Shown in pieces: positions 57,495 through 64,000 of a stretch of 64,000 nt of DNA (position 1 is the stretch's first letter; every line of letters begins with the position of its first letter). The position numbers and the translations under genes were made by a program. The notes below the pieces were generated by a model. That model did no database searches, was not told the origin of the DNA, and saw only the letters and a list, made by a program, of their open reading frames with translations. Origin of the DNA: CAIWHR01 sp963811685 (lineage in GTDB: Bacteria; Pseudomonadota; Gammaproteobacteria; Burkholderiales; Casimicrobiaceae); contig CAWESK010000024.1 of NCBI GenBank assembly GCA_963811685.1, forward strand, positions 1 to 64,000, written 5' to 3'.

Positions 57495-57695
57495 ACGCGA
57501 GCGCGAGGTGTTTCGCGCGGCCGCGCGAGGCCGCGCGCGGAGTCGGTCGCCTGCCGTCGCAATCAACCTCGAAAACTCGTCGCTCCAACAGCGGGAACAA
57601 ATCGCGGAGTCGGCGAGCAATCGATCGGCAGCGACGAGCAGTCGACGGCAGCGCCGGCGACGCGCTCGCGGGGCCCTCCCGTACGCCGCGGGCAC

Positions 57696-58247
57696 CTAGC
57701 CCTTGACGGGCAGCGGCGCCTCCGGCTTCACGGCGCCGCAATCCGCGGAGACGAAGCGGCTGTCGATGTCGACGCGAATTTTGCGGTCGCCGCGCTCTTC
57801 CTTGATGACGAAGACCATGCTCCCGGTCACTCGGTCGGGGCTCGCGGCGGCGAAGTCGATCGTGCCCGTCCGCTTTCCCGCGTCGCAGGTCACCGCCATC
57901 CGAACCGAGCGCGGCGTCGAATCCTGAACGGTTTGCTGGCAGCTCGCGTCGTCGCGCTCGTTTCGCGCGAACGTCTCCCACTTCTGCGCGGTCTCCGGCG
58001 TGACGCAGTAACGCAGGACCGTCGTGGTCGGCGCCGTGGTGCCGTTTTGCGCCAGCATCTGCTCGATCCGCGCGCGCTGCTCGGGCGGCAGCTTCGAGAG
58101 GTCGGCGACCGGCGACACCGGCGGGCCCTCCATTTGCCGGGTGACGGTGCGTTCCCACAAGCCTGCCTTGACGTCGGGCGCGGCGCCGAGCGCGGCGCCG
58201 GCGAAGCCAAGCGCACCGAGGACAATCGCCATTCTCGAAATACGCAT
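57696..58247 (-). CDS. DUF3617 family secreted protein
   Basis: 183 residues from the ATG at 58247, favoured by a GAGGA site (an upstream in-frame ATG is possible). Signal peptide MAIVLGALGFAGAALGAAP, then the DUF3617 (PF12276) opening DVKAGLWERTVTRQMEG. The family's Cys pattern is present: RYCVTPETAQKW, ASCQQTV, VTCDAGKRTG and SADCGAV, four Cys forming two likely disulfides. Function unknown; members are periplasmic. It faces the basic-protein gene and diverges from the large unknown gene at 58374. Confidence 0.87.
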   Translation of the reverse strand: MRISRMAIVLGALGFAGAALGAAPDVKAGLWERTVTRQMEGPPVSPVADLSKLPPEQRARIEQMLAQNGTTAPTTTVLRYCVTPETAQKWETFARNERDDASCQQTVQDSTPRSVRMAVTCDAGKRTGTIDFAAASPDRVTGSMVFVIKEERGDRKIRVDIDSRFVSADCGAVKPEAPLPVKG

Positions 58248-58373
58248 CGCAAATCCTCGCATCACGGATCAAGGAGTTTAGCCTAAGGTTGTTGCGCCGG
58301 GAGCGCAAGCGCGGCGATGATCCACGCCGTTCGAAGCCACCCACGTCGATCCGCTAGAATCGATGGCACCGTG

Positions 58374-60063
58374 ATGTCCCCTCGCGCCTTCGATCACGAC
58401 GACGTGCGCCGGATGCGGGCCGCCGCGTCCCGCTTCGGCACGTCCGAGTGCGCGCGGAAGTCTGCGCTGCTCGCGCGCGCCGCCCACTGCGAGATCGTCG
58501 CCGCCGATGTGCTCGTCGCCTGGCATGATTGCCTGCTGTATCTGATCGCTTATCCGGAGTCCGCAGCGCTCCACCGCGCGGCGCGCGTCGAGCTGAGACG
58601 CGTCGCGCGCATCGCGCGCCGCATCGTCCTGCGCGGTCCGCCCCGCGAGCGCCGCCGTCTCGAGGGCAGTGGGCTTGCATGGACATCGCTGACGTTCGCC
58701 TTCGGATGGGACGTCGCGCGCTGGCTGGCGACACGGTTTCCGCGCCATGGCGACGTCGATTCCTTCGGCGATGACGGCGTGCCACTCGACCACGTGCTGG
58801 CCCCGGCGCTGCCGCCGCTCGAATTCGCGCTCACCGCCGGCGGCGAGGACGGCAACGCGTTGCTCGACGACGCGCGGGGGCGTGTGTCGCGGCTCGTCTG
58901 GCTCGTCGCGCAGTTCGAGCGCCTGCCGTGCACCGATGCGGTCCGCGCGGTCCTGTTCGATTCGCTTGCCGCCTACATCGTGCTGCGCCCGCGTGGCGCG
59001 GCGTTGTCGCGGACCTTCGTGCGCGGCCTCCCCGCGCCCACGTTCGTCCATCGCGCCGGGCTGGTGCGGAGCATCGACGTGCAGGCGGTCATCGGCCGCC
59101 GCCTCGCCAGGCCGCGGACGCTCGACGCGGGCATGCGGCGGCACGCCATCGACGCCGCCTGCGCAATGCTCGCCGCCCTCGGTCGCGAGACCGACGCGAT
59201 CGCCCTCGCCTATCCCGGCGGCGTCGAATGGCACGACGTCGGTCGCGGTATCGCGGTCGCGCTTTATGCGATGCGTCCGGACCGCCGCGAGGCGCTCGAT
59301 TCGCACATCGGAATGATGCTGTTCAAGAACGGCCTCCCGGTCGCGTACGGCGGCGGCTGGCCGTTCGCCGGCAGCTGCCGGATCGGCGTCAATATCTTCG
59401 AACCTTACCGGGGTGGCGAGTCGGCGCTGCTATTCGCCCAGGTTCTTCATGTCTACCGCCACCGATTCGGCATCACGCGTTTCGTTGTCGAGCCGTCGCA
59501 ATTCGGCGGCACGAACATCGAGGGGCTGCGCTCGGGCGCGTTCTGGTTCTACTATCGTCTGGGCTTTCGGCCGGTCGACGCGCGCATCGCGGCACGCGCG
59601 TCCGCGCTCCACGCGCGCATGGAGGCGGATTCAGCGTATCGCCCGTCGATTCCCGCGCTGCGCCGCCTCACCGACACCGACCTCGAGCTCCGCATCGGCG
59701 CCGACGACGGCCCCTCCTGCGAGCCCGCACACCTCAGCGCCGCGGTCACCGCATGGATCGAGGGGCGCTTCGCCGGCGATCGCTACTGCAGCGGAAGCCG
59801 CGAGCGTGCGCACCGTCGTCGCGGCGCTGCGCCTCGGGAAGCTCGATGCCTGGCGGGACACCGAGCGGCGCGCGCTCGTCGTGCTCGCGCCGCTGCTGGC
59901 GCAGATTAGCGACCTCGCAGGCTGGCCCGCGGCCGAGCGCGCTCGTGTGGTCGCGCTCATTCGCGCGAAGGGCGGCAACGAGTATCGCTTCCACCGGCTG
60001 CTGCTCCGGCATCGGCGGCTGCGGCACGCGCTGTCGTTGCTCGCTGCGCGCCACGCCTCGTAG
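58374..60063 (+). pseudogene. Large unknown protein with GNAT-like segment, frameshifted
   Basis: About 560 residues from the ATG at 58374. The first 300 are helical and Arg/Ala-rich with no known domain. Residues about 310-400 (MMLFKNGLPVAYGGGWPFAG, IGVNIFEPYRGGESALLFAQ, VLHVYRHRFGITRFVVEPSQ, FWFYYRLGFRPVDARIAARA) have the strand-helix pattern of an acyltransferase of the GNAT kind. The frame changes near 59775-59815. The rest, VRTVVAALRLGKLDAWRDTE to LSLLAARHAS, ends at 60063. Both parts are coherent, so one base shift is likely. Function unknown. Confidence 0.65.
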
Positions 60064-60093
60064 GCGCGGCTCGCGCGAAAGACGCCCGTCCGT

Positions 60094-60465
60094 TCACACC
60101 ATCAGGCGGCCCATGCATGCGCGAAAGAACGCCGCCCGGTGAAGCTCGGGCGCTTCGGGACGGTCGAACACGTCACGTGCTGCGCCCAGCAGGAACGCTT
60201 CGTCCGCCGGGTCGTGGGCGAACCACCGCAACTCGCTCGGATACGCGCGAATCATCTCGAAATCCGCGTTCATTTGACCGAGGAAGGCGTCGCGCGACAT
60301 CCCGTTCTCCCGCGCCTGCGCTGCGTTGCCGATGAACTCGGCGCCCTCCGTGCATTCCGTCGACGACGGCGTGCTCGCGAGCGCGGTCGCGGCGGCGCCG
60401 GCGATCGCCGCAATCGTCAAACCCACCAGCAGACGCGAAACCTGCGATGCGGTTGGATGGCCCAT
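60094..60465 (-). CDS. Small secreted protein of unknown function
   Basis: 123 residues from the ATG at 60465 behind AAAGGA. Signal peptide VSRLLVGLTIAAIAGAAATA then LAS. The mature part is acidic and helical (ECTEGAEFIGNAAQARENGM, SRDAFLGQMNADFEMIRAYP, RWFAHDPADEAFLLGAARDV), ending MGRLMV, with a Cys near each end. The arrangement is that of short conserved periplasmic proteins with one disulfide. No family is recognised. It converges with the large unknown gene, 30 bases apart. Confidence 0.7.
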   Translation of the reverse strand: MGHPTASQVSRLLVGLTIAAIAGAAATALASTPSSTECTEGAEFIGNAAQARENGMSRDAFLGQMNADFEMIRAYPSELRWFAHDPADEAFLLGAARDVFDRPEAPELHRAAFFRACMGRLMV

Positions 60466-60660
60466 GATCGTCCTTTCTGGTTGACCGTAGGTCGCGGCCT
60501 GCCGACTTAAGCGCACCGCACCTTGCCGGATTGACCGGAATCGTAGCGCCGCGAAGTGCCGCCTTCAATCGTGCAGCGCAGCGTGCCGGACCGCACGGTA
60601 GAATGCCGCCCTGTCGCAGCGCACCCGCCGTTCCGTCGTCACCCACACTCTTGAGCCCGC

Positions 60661-61158
60661 ATGCCCGTTGCCTCCCCGCCGCGCCGCCCCTACTCGGTCC
60701 GCAATTCCGGCATTCACGGGCGCGGCGTGTTCGCGACGCGCACGATACGCAAGGGAACCACGATCCTCGAATACCGCGGCGAGCGCACGACCTGGAAGAT
60801 CGCGCGGGCGCGCCCCGACAGCGATCCGGACAATCCGCACCACACGTTCATTTTCGAGCTTGCGGACGGCGGCGTGATCGACGCCGACGTGCGCGGCAAC
60901 GCGGCACGCTGGATCAACCACTCGTGCGATCCCAACTGCGACACCTACGAGGACGATGAAGGACGCGTCTTCATCGAGGCGCGGCGAACCATCCGTGCAG
61001 GCGAAGAGCTGACCTACGATTACCAATTGTCCTACGACGGCCGCATCGGCCCGCGCGTGCTGGCCGCCTATGAATGCCGCTGCGGCGCCGCGCGCTGTCG
61101 GGGCTCGATGCTGCTATCGGCGAAGAGCCGACACAAAAGCACCCGCAAGACGCGCTAG
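60661..61158 (+). CDS. SET-domain protein, putative lysine methyltransferase
   Basis: 165 residues forming a complete small SET domain: SVRNSGIHGRGVFATRTIRK at the start, cofactor motif WINHSCDPNC at 84-93, ELTYDY at 116-121, and a post-SET zinc motif CRCGAARCRG at 139-148. This is the layout of eukaryotic-style SET proteins reduced to the catalytic core and also found in many proteobacteria. Likely substrates are protein lysines; none is identified. The ribosome site is weak. The esterase gene follows after 30 bases. Confidence 0.92.
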   Translation: MPVASPPRRPYSVRNSGIHGRGVFATRTIRKGTTILEYRGERTTWKIARARPDSDPDNPHHTFIFELADGGVIDADVRGNAARWINHSCDPNCDTYEDDEGRVFIEARRTIRAGEELTYDYQLSYDGRIGPRVLAAYECRCGAARCRGSMLLSAKSRHKSTRKTR

Positions 61159-61188
61159 ACTTCGCTGCTGCGACCAGGAGTCACGCTC

Positions 61189-62307
61189 ATGGCCCGAAAG
61201 CGTTCGTCGCCCGCCGCCGGCAAGGTTGTCGTCTGTGAGCACACGTCGAAGATTCTTGCCGACAACCCGCTGCGCGACCCGCATCGCCGCAAGCTCGCCG
61301 TCTGGCTGCCTCCGCAGTATGACGAGCATGCCGGCGCCGGCCGCGGCCGCCGCTTTCCCGTCCTGTACGACCTGGTGGGCTTCACCGGATCGGGCATCGC
61401 CCATGTCGGCTGGAAGCCGTTCGGCGACAACGTGGCGGAACGCGCCGCGCGGCTGATCCGCGAGCGCAAGATGGGGCCGGTGATCATCGTGTTTCCCGAC
61501 TGCTTCACGTGCCTCGGCGGCAACCAGTACATCAACTCGTCGGCGATCGGCAACTACGCCGATTACCTGACGCGGGAAATCATCCCGTTCGTCGATCGCG
61601 AATTCCGCACGCTCGCCTCGCGCGACCACCGCGGATGCTTCGGCAAGTCATCCGGCGGCTACGGCGCGATCATCCACGGGATGAAGTACGCGCAATTCTG
61701 GGGCGCCATCGCGGACCACTCGGGCGACGCGTATTTCGACTTCGTCTACCGGCACGACTGGCCGAACACGCTGAACGAGCTCGCGAAATACCGCGTGCCG
61801 AAGCGCCGCGCGGGCGCGTACGACGTCGTCGCGGAAACGTCGTCGCGGAAAGAGCTTCACGTGGGGAAGGACGACGGCCGCGTCAGACGGTTCCTCAAGG
61901 AAATGTGGAGCAAGGAGAAGCTCTCGCCCGCGGAGGGACACGCGATCATGAACATCTGCATGGCCGCGACCTATGACCCCGATCCCGCGGCCCCGCTCGG
62001 CTTTCGCCTGCCCTTCGACCTCGAGACCGGCGAGACGATCCCCGGGCGGTGGAAGAACTGGCTTCGGCACGACCCCGTCCACCTCGTCGGCCGCCACGCG
62101 AAGGCATTGCGATCGCTTCGCGGCATCTACATCGACTGCGGCTGGCGCGACCAGTATCACATTCACTACGGGACACGGATCCTGTCGCTGCGTCTCGCCG
62201 AAGCCGGCATCGGCCACACGTACGAGGAGTTCGACGACAACCATTCCGACGTCGATTACCGGATGGACGTGAGCCTTCCGTTTCTCTACCGCGCGCTCGC
62301 GCCCTGA
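61189..62307 (+). CDS. Esterase (enterochelin esterase/esterase D-like)
   Basis: 372 residues, alpha/beta hydrolase of the putative esterase family (PF00756). LAVWLPPQYDEH and FPVLYDLVGFTGSG form the early strands, and the nucleophile elbow is GCFGKSSGGYGA, with S154 the likely nucleophile. MGPVIIVFPDCFTCLGGNQY and IIPFVDREFRTLASRDHRGC match the family. The His near the end is in FDDNHSDVDYRM. No signal peptide, so cytoplasmic. Substrate unknown. Confidence 0.88.
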   Translation: MARKRSSPAAGKVVVCEHTSKILADNPLRDPHRRKLAVWLPPQYDEHAGAGRGRRFPVLYDLVGFTGSGIAHVGWKPFGDNVAERAARLIRERKMGPVIIVFPDCFTCLGGNQYINSSAIGNYADYLTREIIPFVDREFRTLASRDHRGCFGKSSGGYGAIIHGMKYAQFWGAIADHSGDAYFDFVYRHDWPNTLNELAKYRVPKRRAGAYDVVAETSSRKELHVGKDDGRVRRFLKEMWSKEKLSPAEGHAIMNICMAATYDPDPAAPLGFRLPFDLETGETIPGRWKNWLRHDPVHLVGRHAKALRSLRGIYIDCGWRDQYHIHYGTRILSLRLAEAGIGHTYEEFDDNHSDVDYRMDVSLPFLYRALAP

Positions 62308-62339
62308 AGAGGGCGGCACGACAGCAACAGGAGCTGACC

Positions 62340-63254
62340 ATGAAACTGGAAGACATGCGGGAAAGCGAGAACGTCGAGGAGCAATCCGGTGGTGGCGGCG
62401 GCTCGTTCGGTGGCGGTGGCATTCGCCTTGGCGGCGGTGCGCTCATCCTGATCGTCATCGTGAGCCTGCTGTTCGGCGTGAACCCGCTGACGCTGATCGG
62501 TGGCCTCGAGTCGGTCGCGCCCCCACCCGGGCAGACCACGCCCGGCCAGCCTCCCCCCGGTTACGGACCGCAGCGCGAAAGCGTACCCCCCGGCGCGCGC
62601 CCCGCGGGGCCGGTCAACCCGTCGCGGGAGCTCGCCACCCGCGTGCTGGGCGACACCGAAGACGTCTGGGGCGCGGTGTTCAAGACGATCGGGGGCACCT
62701 ACCAGCCACCGACGCTCGTTCTGTTTTCCGGCTCGGTGCGCTCGGCGTGCGGCCTCGCGAGCGCCGCTGTCGGCCCCTTCTACTGTCCCGGCGACCGCAA
62801 GCTCTATCTCGACACCGCGTTTTTCGACGAGCTCGCGCGCCGCTTCAAGGCGCCCGGCGATTTCGCGCAGGCGTACGTGATCGCGCACGAGGTGGGCCAC
62901 CATGTGCAGAACCTCACCGGCGTGATGCAACAGGTCGACGCGCGCCGGCAGCGTCTCGATGAGCGGGGAAACAACGCGCTGTCGATACGCCTCGAGCTGC
63001 AGGCGGATTGCTACGCCGGCGTGTGGGCTTATTTCGCGCAACAGCGTGGAAAGCTCGACACCGGCGACGTGGAGGAAGGGTTCGCCGCCGCCGCCGCTGT
63101 CGGCGACGATCAGATCCAGAAGCGAACGCAAGGCTACGTCGTGCCGGAGTCGTTCACGCACGGCACCGCGGCGCAGCGGCTCGGCTGGTTCAAGACCGGC
63201 CTCGCGAGCGGCGACCTGAGGAAGTGCGACACGTTCGCGGCGCGCGCGCCCTGA
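62340..63254 (+). CDS. Neutral zinc metallopeptidase family protein (YpfJ-like)
   Basis: 304 residues, with a CAGGAG site. N-terminal Gly-rich cytoplasmic stretch, one helix (GALILIVIVSLLFGVNPLTL, 34-53), a Pro-rich linker, then the PF04228 domain: WGAVFKTIGGTYQPPTLVLF, FYCPGDRKLYLDTAFFDELA, and the zinc site HEVGHH at 183-188 (AYVIAHEVGHHVQNLTG), with the third ligand expected at E in RLELQADCYAGVWAYF. Function of YpfJ-type proteins is unsettled. Faces the periplasm. Convergent with the lipoprotein gene, 18 bases apart. Confidence 0.92.
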   Translation: MKLEDMRESENVEEQSGGGGGSFGGGGIRLGGGALILIVIVSLLFGVNPLTLIGGLESVAPPPGQTTPGQPPPGYGPQRESVPPGARPAGPVNPSRELATRVLGDTEDVWGAVFKTIGGTYQPPTLVLFSGSVRSACGLASAAVGPFYCPGDRKLYLDTAFFDELARRFKAPGDFAQAYVIAHEVGHHVQNLTGVMQQVDARRQRLDERGNNALSIRLELQADCYAGVWAYFAQQRGKLDTGDVEEGFAAAAAVGDDQIQKRTQGYVVPESFTHGTAAQRLGWFKTGLASGDLRKCDTFAARAP

Positions 63255-63272
63255 CCGGTTCCTCCGCGTCGG

Positions 63273-63722
63273 TCACTTCTTCTTCGCGGGTGCTCCGTCC
63301 GACTGGAACGTGACGCGGCGCACGCTGCGGTCGTATTCCGCCTCGACCGCGGCAGTCACTTCCTCGCCGTTCGATGTGTACACGCGCCCGCCGCGACGCC
63401 GACATGCGTTGCGCTCGTATTGGCACGGCCCCATCTCCGGATGGCGCCGGCACAGCGCTTCGACGTTGTCCGGAAATTCAATGGCTGTGCGCACGCCGCC
63501 GACATCGCACGCGTAGATCGGACCGGCCGGCAATTGCATCGAAGGCAGCGCGACCGTGGCGGAGGGAGGAGCAGGCACGCTCGGGGCAGCCCAGGTCGGC
63601 GGGGCGGCAGGGGCCACCGGCGGTCGCGATGCGGCGCCCCGATCGGGCGGCGCGGGCTGGCACGCCGCGAGCAACGCGGCGAGGCTCGCCATGGCGATCC
63701 GATGTGCGCTTCGCGGCGGCAT
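63273..63722 (-). CDS. Putative lipoprotein of unknown function
   Basis: 149 residues from the ATG at 63722 (MPPRSAHRIAMASLAALLAA). A lipobox LLAACQ places the lipidated Cys at about residue 21. A Pro/Ala-rich linker of about 40 residues is followed by a conserved-looking C-terminal part: IYACDVGGVRTAIEFPDNVE, then ALCRRHPEMGPCQYERNACR and GGRVYTSNGEEVTAAVEAEY, with four or more Cys. Attachment to the inner or outer membrane is expected. No named family. Divergent from the zinc-ribbon gene at 63799, with a 76-base gap. Confidence 0.75.
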   Translation of the reverse strand: MPPRSAHRIAMASLAALLAACQPAPPDRGAASRPPVAPAAPPTWAAPSVPAPPSATVALPSMQLPAGPIYACDVGGVRTAIEFPDNVEALCRRHPEMGPCQYERNACRRRGGRVYTSNGEEVTAAVEAEYDRSVRRVTFQSDGAPAKKK

Positions 63723-63798
63723 GTCGTCAGCGCTAGAGTCTACTCGCGAACGGATGCCGTTGTGCGCCGCGCTTGCGGTTCCGCGGTGCCCTGCGATA

Positions 63799-64000
63799 AT
63801 GAGTTTCGCCTCTTTCCTGCGCCCTCCCATCGACGCGAACGCCCCCGAGAAACCCACTCCGTGCCCCGGCTGCGGCGTGACGATGCAGACGCTGCGGCTG
63901 CCGCGCAAGCCGTTCGGCGAGGAGACGGTCGACTATTGCGTCTCGTGCCAGGCGCTGTGGTTCGATGCCTTCGAAAGCGTGCAGCTGACGCCGGGGGCGA
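63799..64000 (+). CDS. Zinc-ribbon (zf-TFIIB-like) protein, cut by window end
   Basis: 67 codons to the window edge, still open. After MSFASFLRPPIDANAPEKPT comes a zinc ribbon with two knuckles, TPCPGCGVTMQT and VDYCVSCQALWFDAFESV. The pattern CPxCG...CxxCxxxWFDxxE fits the zf-TFIIB family (PF13453), often fused to other domains. The rest of the protein lies outside the window. Confidence 0.75.
   Translation, partial: MSFASFLRPPIDANAPEKPTPCPGCGVTMQTLRLPRKPFGEETVDYCVSCQALWFDAFESVQLTPGA

Overview
The window is GC-rich chromosomal DNA, densely packed with genes, from a bacterium that looks like a betaproteobacterium, most likely Burkholderiales. The supporting signs are an intact Bug-type tricarboxylate receptor and the relic of another, orphan PF04392 substrate-binding proteins, DUF1631, NnrU, MmgE/PrpD, and a short intergenic element of the GGGCCG...AGCGTGGGGG kind. 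This placement is inferred from gene content. No rRNA, tRNA, CRISPR array, integrase or complete insertion sequence was seen.

Layout. 0-2.5 kb: a gene end, a small membrane protein, and a tandem pair of PF04392 binding proteins (one frameshifted). 2.7-9.8 kb (minus): an oligopeptide ABC importer operon (DUF1028 protein, two ATPases, binding protein, two permeases) with an N-acetyltransferase upstream. 10-18 kb: a flavodoxin-like oxidoreductase, an orphan vWA protein divergent from an M14 peptidase, a second family-5 binding protein, a Bug relic, a CBS protein and two secreted unknowns. 18.1-22.2 kb (plus): DegP-like protease, MoxR ATPase, DUF58 protein and vWA protein. 22.2-29.1 kb (plus): cobalt-type nitrile hydratase (alpha, beta, accessory), then a family-1 binding-protein ABC importer, a secreted protein and deoC, mostly joined by 4-bp start/stop overlaps. 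29.1-30.2 kb: a nucleotidyltransferase-like protein behind a palindrome and a truncated LuxR regulator. 30.2-32.5 kb (minus): serA and serC, the serine pathway. 32.6-37 kb: Bug receptor, MmgE/PrpD, NnrU, Gfo/Idh/MocA oxidoreductase and dodecin.

37-47 kb: lyase-like beta-propeller with an XRE regulator, alpha/beta hydrolase, Sel1 protein, SDR, a third PF04392 protein, Yip1 protein, LVIVD-repeat protein coupled to an SGNH hydrolase, and two zinc-ribbon proteins that share an unusual C-terminal Cys domain. 47-64 kb: DUF1631, dienelactone hydrolase, an ArsB/NhaD-type transporter with a CBS protein, AEC transporter, folE, a haem-binding DUF3365 sensor, rhlE, DUF3617, a large unknown protein with a GNAT-like part, a SET-domain protein, an esterase, a YpfJ-type metallopeptidase, a lipoprotein and a zinc-ribbon protein cut by the window end.

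A striking overall property is that about fourteen well-conserved genes are broken by apparent single-base shifts, with both halves otherwise intact. This fits assembly indel errors better than biological decay. Where it applies I give the whole gene span and say where the frame changes.
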